Source of the DNA: Treponema sp.
Lineage (GTDB): Bacteria; Spirochaetota; Spirochaetia; Treponematales; Treponemataceae
Assembly (NCBI GenBank): GCA_024402535.1
Contig: JAKSTN010000012.1
Span: forward strand, 1-64,000
Reading direction: 5' to 3'
Length of the DNA stretch: 64,000 bases
Part shown: piece after piece, positions 25,268 to 33,798 of the stretch
Position numbering within the stretch: the stretch's first letter is position 1
How the letters are laid out: every line of letters starts with the position of its first letter
Made by a program: the position numbers and the translations under genes
Notes under the pieces: model-generated
Told to the model about the DNA's origin: nothing
Databases searched by the model: none
The model's input: the letters and a program-made list of their open reading frames with translations, nothing else

Positions 25268-26755
25268 ATGAAGAAAAGATTTCCCTTTTGTTTTTCATTT
25301 TTAATTTTCACTTTCTCTTTTTTTGTTTCCACAGGAACAGTTTTTGCTCAGGAAGAAGAAATTTTGCTTTCAAAGAATGCTGCTGCAGAAACAGAAAATG
25401 AAACTTCTCAGGAAGACGTTTATACCGTAAAAAAAGAATGGTTCATTTATTATAAAAAAGCTGAAAAAGTCACAGCAGGTCCTTTTGACACTGTTGAGGA
25501 AGCTATCAGTGCCTGGATAGACAATCCAAAAATCAAACCAAAAGGAAAATATTACATCGGACGTAATGGCCGTATGTACACAAATGACCCTGAAAATTAT
25601 TACAAAAAAAAGTTTGAATCAGTAGTTCATTCAAAAGCTTTAATTGCGGCTCAGGAACAGAGAGAACAGAAAGCCCGGGAAGAAGCTGAACTTGCAGCCA
25701 TGCTGAATCCTGAACCTACGGAAGTTTCCGAACCTGTTGAGGAAGAAAATCTTTCACAGGAAAAAACACTTTCAAAAAAAGAACTGAGAGCAAAGGAAAA
25801 AGCTGAAAAAAAAGCAGAGAAAGAAAGAATTGCTGCTGAAAAAAAAGCCGAAAAAGAACGCAAAAAGAACGGAATCACCGAAGAAATGCTTCAGGAAACT
25901 GATTCTGCAGAAGAAACAGCTGCAGTTCAAGAAACCAGTAATGAACCTGAAACAGAAGCTTTTGTTTTTACACCAGATTCAGCTTCAGCTGATGATTCAG
26001 AAATTCCAGGTTTTATAGCAGAAAAAGATCTTTTCTCAGGAAACCGTTATTCCAAAACTTACCTGAGTGATTATATTGCCAAAGATATTTTTACAATTCC
26101 TGAAAACACTGAATCAGATCTTGAAAGTGAATTTAAAGATTTCTCAGACGAACCTGATGCTAAAGGCGTAACAGCCCTTATGAAAGCAGTACGTGAAGGA
26201 AACGACTGGAAAATCAGAACCCTCATAAGTGCCGGTTCCGATGTAAATGCAAAAGACAAAGACGGATGGACTCCATTGATGTACGCAGTTCGTTATCAGA
26301 ACAACGTAAGTGTAGTAAATCAGCTTCTTTCTCAAAAAGCAGATGTAAAAGCTCAGAACAATTTTTCATTAAGTGCACTGGTTCTTGCCAGCTGCTTCAA
26401 CGATAACCCTGACATAATCAAAAAACTGCTTTCATACTACTCTCCTTCTGACAAAGAAGTTCAGAAAGCATTTGTACAGCTCATTTCAACTCAGCAGACA
26501 GACAATTTTGCCCTTATTTCAAAAATCAAGTTATTTCTGGATTTTGGGCTTCCGGTTAATTCCTACTACGATGGAAAAACACCCCTTATGTATACCTGCA
26601 AATATTGTACATCAACCAAGGCTGTAAAACTTCTTCTGGACAAAAATGCCACAATTACAGTGCGAAGTACAGAGGGAAAAACAGCATTTGATTATGCTCA
26701 GGAAAACAAAGCTTTACCAAGAGACGAAATATACTGGTCATTGAACAAGAGATAA
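25268..26755 (+). CDS. Exported ankyrin-repeat protein
   Basis: Product of 495 residues with a signal peptide (FPFCFSFLIFTFSFFVSTGTVFA). A domain at about 50-110 with EWFIYYKKAEKVTAGPFDTVEEAISAW is followed by a Lys/Glu/Ala-rich helical stretch (about 125-205) and an acidic linker. The C-terminal ~190 residues hold ankyrin repeats (GVTALMKAVREGNDWKIRTLISAGSDVNAKD, DGWTPLMYAVRYQNNVSVVNQLLSQKADV, GKTPLMYTCKYCTSTKAVKLLLDKNATI). It is probably a periplasmic scaffold. A TTG two codons upstream is an alternative start; I use the ATG at 25268. rsmD begins two bases after its stop, so the genes are linked. Confidence 0.78.
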   Translation: MKKRFPFCFSFLIFTFSFFVSTGTVFAQEEEILLSKNAAAETENETSQEDVYTVKKEWFIYYKKAEKVTAGPFDTVEEAISAWIDNPKIKPKGKYYIGRNGRMYTNDPENYYKKKFESVVHSKALIAAQEQREQKAREEAELAAMLNPEPTEVSEPVEEENLSQEKTLSKKELRAKEKAEKKAEKERIAAEKKAEKERKKNGITEEMLQETDSAEETAAVQETSNEPETEAFVFTPDSASADDSEIPGFIAEKDLFSGNRYSKTYLSDYIAKDIFTIPENTESDLESEFKDFSDEPDAKGVTALMKAVREGNDWKIRTLISAGSDVNAKDKDGWTPLMYAVRYQNNVSVVNQLLSQKADVKAQNNFSLSALVLASCFNDNPDIIKKLLSYYSPSDKEVQKAFVQLISTQQTDNFALISKIKLFLDFGLPVNSYYDGKTPLMYTCKYCTSTKAVKLLLDKNATITVRSTEGKTAFDYAQENKALPRDEIYWSLNKR

Positions 26756-26757
26756 AT

Positions 26758-27333
26758 ATGAGAATTACTGGCGGAAAATTAAAAGGAAGACAAATTAAAT
26801 GCCCCGATGGAGCTATGGCAATCAGACCGGCCATGGACAGAATGCGAGAATCGCTTTTTGCAATTCTTGGCGACCTGACAGGGAAAAGCTGGCTCGATTT
26901 ATTCTCAGGTTCGGGAACTATTGCTCTGGAAGCAGTTTCCAGAGGCGCAACACAGGTAGAACTGTGTGAAAAAGATAAGACAAAAGTTAACACTGTTTTG
27001 GACAATGTGTCCGTAGCAGAAAAAGAATGCGGGGTTCGCGTACAGTGCCACTTTATGCCCGTAGAATATTTTATCAAACGATGTAAAAAACAGTTTGATT
27101 TTATTTTCTTCGATCCCCCATTTCCGTATAAGTACCATGAACAGCTTATTCTGCAGTCCGATGAAAATGGAATGCTTAAAGAAGACGGGCTGATTATGGT
27201 GCACCGTCCGGAGGAACATTTCATGCCCGATTCCATTGGAAAACTGAAACGTGTTGACCAGAGAGTTTACGGCCGCTCAATTGTGGACTTCTATGCTTAT
27301 AAAAAAGACGAGGAGAATGCAAATGAGGGATAA
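26758..27333 (+). CDS. rsmD: 16S rRNA (guanine966-N2)-methyltransferase RsmD
   Basis: S-adenosylmethionine-dependent methyltransferase that modifies G966 of 16S rRNA in the assembling 30S subunit. The N-terminus MRITGGKLKGRQIKCP is the family signature; RPAMDRMRESLF, the SAM loop DLFSGSG (47-53) and the catalytic FDPPF (118-122) are intact. Length of 191 is normal. It overlaps the next gene by 11 bases. Confidence 0.93.
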   Translation: MRITGGKLKGRQIKCPDGAMAIRPAMDRMRESLFAILGDLTGKSWLDLFSGSGTIALEAVSRGATQVELCEKDKTKVNTVLDNVSVAEKECGVRVQCHFMPVEYFIKRCKKQFDFIFFDPPFPYKYHEQLILQSDENGMLKEDGLIMVHRPEEHFMPDSIGKLKRVDQRVYGRSIVDFYAYKKDEENANEG

Positions 27334-27676
27334 AAAAGCAGACATCAAAGAAATCATTGCTGAAAAACAGGACTCTATACCTGAAGGTTTTATCAAAGTT
27401 ACTGATAATCCAGTTCAGGGACTCAGTTCAGAACAGAAAGCTGTTCTGAACCGCAAGGCAAATGTTATGTTTAACTCAGGAAATATCGAAGATGCCCGCC
27501 GTATTTACATTACTACAGGCTACTCAGACGGACTCACCCGTGTAGGAGATTACTACATGGATAAAAATGAAAGTCTGAAAGCATTGAAGCAGTACACTCT
27601 GGCACACAATGCACGTAAAGCAGAACCAGTTTATGCAGATATAGCAAAAGTTATTTCTGCATTAATTAAGGAATAA
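27323..27676 (+). CDS. Small TPR-like protein
   Basis: Product of 117 residues that I do not recognise by name. It starts MRDKKADIKEIIAEKQDSIPEGF. A helical part then resembles one and a half TPR units (AVLNRKANVMFNSGNIEDARRIYITTGYSDGLTRVGDYYMDKNESLKALKQYTLA). Start: AGGAG lies 7 bases before the ATG at 27323 but only 1 base before an ATG at 27317. A larger TPR gene follows within 30 bases, so they may work together. Confidence 0.75.
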   Translation: MRDKKADIKEIIAEKQDSIPEGFIKVTDNPVQGLSSEQKAVLNRKANVMFNSGNIEDARRIYITTGYSDGLTRVGDYYMDKNESLKALKQYTLAHNARKAEPVYADIAKVISALIKE

Positions 27677-27701
27677 AAAAGATTTCATAAAGGAGCATAA
27701 A

Positions 27702-28919
27702 ATGTTTGGTATGAAAAAAGTGGACGCTCTGAACAGCATGGGTAAATTTGATGCACAGAACGAATCGGATGTTATGAAAGAACCGGATATCCAGGAAATT
27801 TACCTTCCTGATGAAATCAAAGCTTCTGACACTGGAGATGCAGTTCTTAACGAAAAAATTGCTGAACTGTCAAAGCTTGGGTACCAGTTTCTAAAAGAAG
27901 GAAATATCGAAGATTCAAAAAATTCTTTTGAAGAAGTTTTGACTCTGGACCCTAACAACAACTACGCTCTGGTAGGACTTGGAGATGCAATGCGCAAAAA
28001 CCATGACTACCTGAAATCAATCGAGTATTACAACAAATGTCTCGAATTCCATGAGAACAACAACTACGCCCTGTTCGGACTGGCTGACTGCTATAAAGCA
28101 CTGAACCAGTTTACAAAAGCCATTCAGATTTGGGAACAGTATCTTAAGCACGATGACAAAAATATTACAGTACTTACCCGCGTAGCTGATGCTTACCGCA
28201 AGATCCGTATTTTCAAACGTTCAAAGGAAATTTATCTTAAAGTTCTTGAACTTGAAAACACAAATCCATATGCCTTAATCGGACTGGGTCACCTTCACTA
28301 TGACTACAAAGAATACAAGGAAGCACTTCATTACTGGACACGCATGTACAACCAGAATCAGGAATCATGCGATATCCGTGTACTGACTTCTCTTGGTAAC
28401 TGTCACAGAAAACTTAAGACTTATGCAGACGGAATCCCATATTTCAACAAAGCCCTTGAGCGTGATCCTGTAAACTTCTATGCCCTTTTCGGTATGGCTG
28501 ACTGTTACCGCGGTCTGAACCGTCAGAAAGAATCAATTTATTTCTGGAACAAGATTCTGGACATTGATCCTGAAAACAAAGTTATTCTGACACGTGCAGG
28601 AGATGCTTACAGAAATATTGGAGAATACGACAAGGCAAAAGAATATTACAATAAAGCTCTTGATATTGATTTTGACATTTACGCTGCTTTAGGTCTTGCT
28701 CTTTTGTGCAAAGATGAAGGCAAATACGAAGAAGCAATTGAAAGACTTAAACAGCTTATTCGCGGGGACAAAAAGAATTACCGTCTTTATGTAGACCTTG
28801 CAGACTGTTTTGTAAAAATCGGACGAAAAGCCGAAGCAGTTACAACTCTTGAAGAATTCCAGAAAACTGGAATCAAAAGTCAGGCTGTAAACGAAATGAT
28901 GGACAGACTCAGATACTAA
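27702..28919 (+). CDS. TPR-repeat protein
   Basis: Product of 405 residues made almost wholly of tetratricopeptide repeats after a 55-residue acidic lead. Repeats are regular (FLKEGNIEDSKNSFEEVLTLDPNN, NYALVGLGDAMRKNHDYLKSIEYYNKCLEF, NYALFGLADCYKALNQFTKAIQIWEQYLKHD and so on), about nine in all. No signal peptide is seen, so it is cytoplasmic and probably a binding scaffold. AAAGGAGC lies 7 bases before the ATG. It sits 4 bases before rlmN, within an rsmD-TPR-TPR-rlmN run. Confidence 0.88.
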   Translation: MFGMKKVDALNSMGKFDAQNESDVMKEPDIQEIYLPDEIKASDTGDAVLNEKIAELSKLGYQFLKEGNIEDSKNSFEEVLTLDPNNNYALVGLGDAMRKNHDYLKSIEYYNKCLEFHENNNYALFGLADCYKALNQFTKAIQIWEQYLKHDDKNITVLTRVADAYRKIRIFKRSKEIYLKVLELENTNPYALIGLGHLHYDYKEYKEALHYWTRMYNQNQESCDIRVLTSLGNCHRKLKTYADGIPYFNKALERDPVNFYALFGMADCYRGLNRQKESIYFWNKILDIDPENKVILTRAGDAYRNIGEYDKAKEYYNKALDIDFDIYAALGLALLCKDEGKYEEAIERLKQLIRGDKKNYRLYVDLADCFVKIGRKAEAVTTLEEFQKTGIKSQAVNEMMDRLRY

Positions 28920-28923
28920 AAAA

Positions 28924-29943
28924 ATGAACGAAATGATTGTACTTACAGGATTATTACCTCAGGAAATTTGTGAAAAACTTGAACTTAAAGAGAAATTCCG
29001 TGGAAAACAAATTTTCAAATGGGTTGGAACAGGCGTTAAAACTTTTGATGAAATGACAAATTTGAGTAAAGTTTTAAGGGATGAATTGTCTTCAAAAGCT
29101 ATACTCAGAACATCAACAGTTTCAAACGTGCTTGAAGATCCTGACGGTACAATCAAACTCCAGATAACACTGCATGACGGAAACGCTGTTGAAACAGTTC
29201 TCCTTACAGATAAGGAAAACCGAAAAACAGCCTGCGTTTCCTGTCAGGCCGGATGTGCCATGAAATGTGCTTTCTGCCAGACAGGGACTCTGGGACTTTC
29301 AAGAAACCTGACTCCTGCAGAAATCGTAGAACAGTTCCTTTACCTGGAAGAAAAAGCCGGACCTTTGGACAATATTGTTTTCATGGGAATGGGCGAACCT
29401 ATGCAGAATCTGGATGGAATAAGAAAAGCCATAGAAATTCTTTGCAGTCCTGACGGACGTGCACTTTCAAAAAAACGCATCACCCTTTCTACTTCAGGAA
29501 TAATAAAAGGCATTTACGATCTAGCCGACAACGGTCCACATATTCGACTTGCCGTTTCACTTACAACAGCTGACGAAGAACTTCGTAAAGAGCTTATGCC
29601 TGTTACAAACGGAAACAGCCTAAAAGACCTTCGAGAAGCCATTTCTTACTATGCTGAAAAAAGCGGAAAACGCGTTACTCTTGAAGCAGCCCTTCTTCAT
29701 GATAAAAACACTAGCGAAGAAAGTGCAAAAAACATGATTGAGTTCGCAAAAGGAATTGATGTAAACATCAACCTGATTCCATGGAATCCTGTAGCAAGTC
29801 TTCCATTTACAGAACCTGGTTCAAATGAAGTTCACCGTTTCGTAGAACGTCTTGAAAAAGCAGGCCTCAACGTTACACTTAGAACAAAACGCGGAAGAAA
29901 AATTGGCGGGGCCTGCGGCCAGCTGGGTGTTGCTAAACACTAA
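28924..29943 (+). CDS. rlmN: Dual-specificity RNA methyltransferase RlmN
   Basis: Radical-SAM enzyme that methylates C2 of A2503 in 23S rRNA and A37 in tRNAs. The cluster motif CxxxCxxC is at Cys111, Cys115 and Cys118 (GCAMKCAFCQ). The second catalytic cysteine is in GGACGQLG near the C-terminus (Cys331). VFMGMGEPMQNLD and RITLSTSGI are typical. Length of 339 is normal. The stop overlaps that of truA on the other strand by 4 bases (convergent ends). Confidence 0.96.
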   Translation: MNEMIVLTGLLPQEICEKLELKEKFRGKQIFKWVGTGVKTFDEMTNLSKVLRDELSSKAILRTSTVSNVLEDPDGTIKLQITLHDGNAVETVLLTDKENRKTACVSCQAGCAMKCAFCQTGTLGLSRNLTPAEIVEQFLYLEEKAGPLDNIVFMGMGEPMQNLDGIRKAIEILCSPDGRALSKKRITLSTSGIIKGIYDLADNGPHIRLAVSLTTADEELRKELMPVTNGNSLKDLREAISYYAEKSGKRVTLEAALLHDKNTSEESAKNMIEFAKGIDVNINLIPWNPVASLPFTEPGSNEVHRFVERLEKAGLNVTLRTKRGRKIGGACGQLGVAKH

Positions 29944-30734
29944 ACATGGCGGCGAACACCGTCAAATTTAATTTCCCATAAGAACAAACCGGTTGGTGGA
30001 GCTGTAACGCCTGCAAGAGTCCTGTCTTTTGCATCAAGAATTCTTTTCAGGGCGTCTACGTCCGCACCGTTTTTATCAAGATTTACTATTGTGCCGGTCA
30101 AAGTGCGGACCATTTTCCATAAGAAAGCATTTGCCTCAATTTCAAAAACAAGAAGTTCTTTTCCAAAAATATCTTTCTGCATAAAGAAATGAGCATTATC
30201 AAGATATCGGTTTGTGGAAAGGCTCTGGTCGCCGCTGGCGGCAAAGCTGGCACAGTCCAGTTCTCCCCTGAGGCAGGAACTTAATGCATTTAAGCGTTCA
30301 AGATTTGGAGTATAATTTTTCACATCCCACACGTAACGGGTCTGACTTGCAGAAAGGCCTTCCGAAAAGTTTATGAAATAACGGTAACTTCTTGATGTTG
30401 CCGAAAAACGGGAATTAAAATCTTCAGGTTTTTCACAGGCAGATACAATTCTAATATCCTGTGGTAAAAATGCATTCAAAGCTCTTGGATAATTCTGAAC
30501 CGGAATAGAATCAATAGGCGAATAAAAGTTTGCGGCCTGAGCATAGGCATGAACTCCAGAATCGGTACGCCCAGAACCATAAAGAGTAATTTTCTGCTTA
30601 TGCATCTTTTCAAGAGCAAGCTCAACTTCTGCCTGTACAGTACGCATAGGCTTTCCATCATCTGCTCTATCCTGACGCTGCCATCCACAGAAATCAGTGC
30701 CGTCATATGAAATATATAAAAGAATATTACGCAT
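29940..30734 (-). CDS. truA: tRNA pseudouridine38-40 synthase TruA
   Basis: Converts uridines 38-40 of the anticodon arm to pseudouridine. The catalytic aspartate is Asp58 in YGSGRTDSGVHAYAQ. YDGTDFCGWQRQ at the N-terminus and FEIEANAFLWKMVRTLTGTIV near the C-terminus are standard. Length of 264 is normal. It is the last gene of the thrA-cdaA-ybbR-acpS-DUF2225-truA run, 20 bases after the DUF2225 gene. Confidence 0.95.
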   Translation of the reverse strand: MRNILLYISYDGTDFCGWQRQDRADDGKPMRTVQAEVELALEKMHKQKITLYGSGRTDSGVHAYAQAANFYSPIDSIPVQNYPRALNAFLPQDIRIVSACEKPEDFNSRFSATSRSYRYFINFSEGLSASQTRYVWDVKNYTPNLERLNALSSCLRGELDCASFAASGDQSLSTNRYLDNAHFFMQKDIFGKELLVFEIEANAFLWKMVRTLTGTIVNLDKNGADVDALKRILDAKDRTLAGVTAPPTGLFLWEIKFDGVRRHV

Positions 30735-30754
30735 TTATTTCACCGGATGTCGGA

Positions 30755-31639
30755 TTAAAACTCATCGTCTGCAACAACTTTTGAAAGATTATCATAAAGG
30801 TTGCGTGCATGTTCCAGAAGAGGACCCGGTTTATTCTTAGAAGATTTTCCAAGACCAAAAATACGTGCAATTGCAGTTTTACTTTCAGCAAGTTTCTTAA
30901 CACGAAGCTGAACATCATCCTGCTGGCCGTACTTATATTCCAGAAGGCCGCAAAGGTAAATTACGCCGTCCCATCCGTAATTTTTATCCATATCAGGCCC
31001 CATATTATTCAGGCTGGAACTTTTTTCAGTGCGTGCAGATTCATTAATTACTGCCTGCTGATAAAAGAAAAGTGCTTTACGATAAAAAACATCTGAAATG
31101 TAATCGTAGTTATGATCCGCACAACGCTGGTTTAATTCATTACAAAGCCATGCGAGACGGAGCGAAATAATTCCCTGCTTCAAGGTCGGAATCATTTCTT
31201 CATCCACGTCGTTATAAGTCAGAAGAGCAAGATAATACATGGCGCATCCGTCAAACAGAGTTCGTTCTTTTTTAAGATTGAAATATGGGAAAATTTCATG
31301 AACAGCTGCCTTACGTTTTTCCATATGGCTGAAGATCTTATCTTCAATATCACGATTTTTAAGTTCTTTAAAATCATTCCAGAAAAATGCTGAGTAACAG
31401 TTAGGACAGGCACCTACTTCATAAATCAACGGATATACACGCCCGTATTTTGCAGAAGGTTCAAAATTACGATGAAGTTCATCTGTAAGACTTCCGGCAA
31501 TCATACGCCCCTGACCTGAAAGCATAACTTCATGATCAAAAGCTTTTTTGCAGACAGGGCAAGTACATTTTTCTTTTGCCCAGTATGAGATCTGGGGTTT
31601 CTTTTTATCTGATTCCTTTTTAACTCCAGCGACTGCCAT
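30755..31639 (-). CDS. DUF2225 protein with zinc-binding cysteines
   Basis: Product of 294 residues with an N-terminal CxxC pair (CTCPVCKKAFDHEV) and a second pair (GACPNCYSAFFWNDF), probably one zinc site, which is the DUF2225 arrangement. The remainder is helical and TPR-like (LALLTYNDVDEEM, RLAWLCNELNQRCADHNYDYISDVFYRKALFFYQQA). No signal peptide is seen. Function unknown. It lies 8 bases after acpS. Confidence 0.8.
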   Translation of the reverse strand: MAVAGVKKESDKKKPQISYWAKEKCTCPVCKKAFDHEVMLSGQGRMIAGSLTDELHRNFEPSAKYGRVYPLIYEVGACPNCYSAFFWNDFKELKNRDIEDKIFSHMEKRKAAVHEIFPYFNLKKERTLFDGCAMYYLALLTYNDVDEEMIPTLKQGIISLRLAWLCNELNQRCADHNYDYISDVFYRKALFFYQQAVINESARTEKSSSLNNMGPDMDKNYGWDGVIYLCGLLEYKYGQQDDVQLRVKKLAESKTAIARIFGLGKSSKNKPGPLLEHARNLYDNLSKVVADDEF

Positions 31640-31647
31640 ATTTCCCC

Positions 31648-32025
31648 CTAATTTTTTTCAATTACCACAAAAGCAACTGCGTATTCTTTTTCATGACTTA
31701 AAGTAAGATGCACACTGCAATTTCCGCAGCGCGCCTTTAATATTTTTTCGGCATTTCCAGTTACATTTATAAAAGGTTTTCCTTCAGTATCTTTTGTTAC
31801 ATAAATCTCTTTAAGGGAAAAATCCTTAAAACCTGTACCTAAGGCTTTTACAAATGCTTCTTTTGCAGAAAACCGGGCAGCATAATGCTGAAGTTTTCTT
31901 TCATCATTTACAGTCCCTGTAATAATTTCTTCATCATTAAAGAAACGCTGAATCATGGAAGGATTTTCTATCCATTTTCTGAAACGCTTTACTTCTGAAA
32001 TGTCAGTACCAATTCCATATATCAT
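31648..32025 (-). CDS. acpS: Holo-[acyl-carrier-protein] synthase AcpS
   Basis: Transfers 4'-phosphopantetheine from CoA to apo-ACP, activating fatty acid synthesis. The Mg-binding GIGTDISEVKRF (Asp8) and ARFSAKEAFVKALGTGF with its catalytic glutamate are present; VHLTLSHEKEYAVAFVV closes the fold. Length of 125 is typical. Its ATG overlaps the stop of the ybbR gene. Confidence 0.95.
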   Translation of the reverse strand: MIYGIGTDISEVKRFRKWIENPSMIQRFFNDEEIITGTVNDERKLQHYAARFSAKEAFVKALGTGFKDFSLKEIYVTKDTEGKPFINVTGNAEKILKARCGNCSVHLTLSHEKEYAVAFVVIEKN

Positions 32026-33005
32026 TATTCAGTAAGGTCCGTCCATTCAGTAGAAGGTGCTTCTTCTTCAGGTTTTTCAGAAAGTATAATTTTCCAGACC
32101 GCATCAGTCTGTTCGATAATCTCAACATTCTCAATATAATCTATTACGACTGGAATTTCGTACTCACCAGGTTCAAGATAGGTCGACAAATCAATTTTAA
32201 AACTGAATGCATCAGAAGTAATATTTTCAACAGAAAGAAGAGGTCCCTGAACTTTGACTGTAATATCAGTAAGAGGACTTTCAAGAACCAGTTTATCAGA
32301 AAGATTCTGATAGAAAGGCATGATTCCATTTACAGTTTTTTCAGAAATAACAGGTTCAACAACAACTGTAACTTTATAATCATTCATACGATCAACGGTC
32401 AGACGTTTATTTGGATCATAAAGATTTACAATAAAGTCCTGAGTCTGTGTTAATCCTTTCAATGAAACAGGAGCAGTACTCAAATCTTTTGTTCCCTTTA
32501 CAATTGATTCAGGTCCAAAGAAACCTACTGTGTCAGGTTCTACTGTAATATCCTTAACCTGATAGCCGTATTCAACTTCTCCAACGGTTGGAACACTGAT
32601 AACAGCTCCGGCAGATACCTTACGCTCAACATGGACATTAACAGATTCAGGTTTAATTTTAATCTCTACAGGATCAGTTGCAATAAGATGATCAGAAACA
32701 GTAAATGTAACAGGAATATTGTAAGTTCCCGATTCAGTAAGATAATCAAGATCGAGAACAGCCGAAAAATCTTCAGGATGAACAGAAGTAGAATCTTTTG
32801 ATTTTACAGAAACTTTAACTGAATGCTGAATAGAAGAAACCAGTTCTACCCCGCCTTCCTGTTTTAATTTCAGAGGAACAACAATAGTCTGACTTTCTAC
32901 CAGAGAAATCTGATAAAAAAGATAAAGTAAAAGCGCAATTACAAAACAGAGAATCTTAATTGGCCAGTCATCGACAATCTTTTTAAGAAGTAAATTTACT
33001 TTCAT
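32025..33005 (-). CDS. YbbR-domain protein, CdaR-like regulator of diadenylate cyclase
   Basis: Single N-terminal membrane helix (WPIKILCFVIALLLYLFYQISLV) followed by about three YbbR beta domains (PLKLKQEGGVELVSSIQHSVKVSVKSKDS, VNVHVERKVSAGAVISVPTVGEVEYGYQV, IMPFYQNLSDKLVLESPLTDITVKVQGP) and an acidic C-terminus. In Firmicutes such CdaR proteins sit next to CdaA and tune its activity; the same adjacency holds here, with a 23-base overlap with cdaA. The domain part should lie in the periplasm. Confidence 0.88.
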   Translation of the reverse strand: MKVNLLLKKIVDDWPIKILCFVIALLLYLFYQISLVESQTIVVPLKLKQEGGVELVSSIQHSVKVSVKSKDSTSVHPEDFSAVLDLDYLTESGTYNIPVTFTVSDHLIATDPVEIKIKPESVNVHVERKVSAGAVISVPTVGEVEYGYQVKDITVEPDTVGFFGPESIVKGTKDLSTAPVSLKGLTQTQDFIVNLYDPNKRLTVDRMNDYKVTVVVEPVISEKTVNGIMPFYQNLSDKLVLESPLTDITVKVQGPLLSVENITSDAFSFKIDLSTYLEPGEYEIPVVIDYIENVEIIEQTDAVWKIILSEKPEEEAPSTEWTDLTE

Positions 33006-33798
33006 CTATTGTATCTTCCATATTAATTGCATCAGGAGGTAACTCCAGAAGATTTTCCAAAGTCTTTGTAAGTTCAGTATGGTTCAGGTCATAATGCAGT
33101 TCAGAATCATAAGCAAGACTGATTGCCCCTGTTTCTTCAGATACAATAAGAACTACTGCATCAGAAACTTCCGAAAGCCCAAGCCCTGCACGATGGCGTG
33201 TACCGAAAGTCTTTTTGATATCATACTGTTCTGAAAGTGGAAGGAAACATCCGGCTGCCAGAATTTTACCACCTTGAATAAAGCAGGCAGCATCATGAAG
33301 CGGAGTATCGTGTGAATAGATTGTAATAAGAAGAGCCGAAGTTACATCAGCATTAAGTCTGGTTCCTGTCTGAATAATATCATCATGTTTTGTCTGACGA
33401 AGGAAAACAGCAAGCATACCGCGTCTCATTTTTGAAAGGGATTCAGCGGCAATAAGAACAGAGTCTACATAAGAATGCTTTGATCGTGAACCAAAAGCAA
33501 ACCATTTACTCTGACCAAGTTTTAAGAAAAGCTTTCGGATTTCAGGCTGGAAAATAACGGCAAAACACATCAAGAGTCCCGGCGCAATAAGATTCATAAG
33601 CCAGAGAAGTGTTTCAAGCTTAAAGATAATTGCTATGGCAAAGGCCATGGCAATTATGATTACAGCCTTAATTACCTGAATTCCGTTAGTTTTTGAAAGA
33701 AGTGTATATGCCTTGTACAGGATGAAAGTAAGAACCCCAACATCCAGTACAGGCCTGAGAAAATTGAAAACTGATGAAAAGATTTCAAAAGTCTGCAT
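32983..33798 (-). CDS. cdaA: Diadenylate cyclase CdaA with altered DGA motif
   Basis: Membrane diadenylate cyclase that makes cyclic di-AMP from two ATP. Three membrane helices fill the first ~85 residues, then the DAC domain runs from about 105 (YVDSVLIAAESLSK). The usual DGA motif reads DAA (169-171, in TPLHDAACFIQGGKI), while GTRHRAGLGLSE (RHR at 201-203) and VVLIVSEETGAISLA are conventional. The catalytic Asp is kept; the Gly-to-Ala change is unusual. The start overlaps the thrA stop (TAATG) and the end overlaps ybbR. Confidence 0.93.
   Translation of the reverse strand: MQTFEIFSSVFNFLRPVLDVGVLTFILYKAYTLLSKTNGIQVIKAVIIIAMAFAIAIIFKLETLLWLMNLIAPGLLMCFAVIFQPEIRKLFLKLGQSKWFAFGSRSKHSYVDSVLIAAESLSKMRRGMLAVFLRQTKHDDIIQTGTRLNADVTSALLITIYSHDTPLHDAACFIQGGKILAAGCFLPLSEQYDIKKTFGTRHRAGLGLSEVSDAVVLIVSEETGAISLAYDSELHYDLNHTELTKTLENLLELPPDAINMEDTIDESKFTS

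Noticed and set aside
26655..27236. Long open frame opposite rsmD
   Set aside because: rsmD has all family motifs; the opposite frame has no recognisable domain and no ribosome site.
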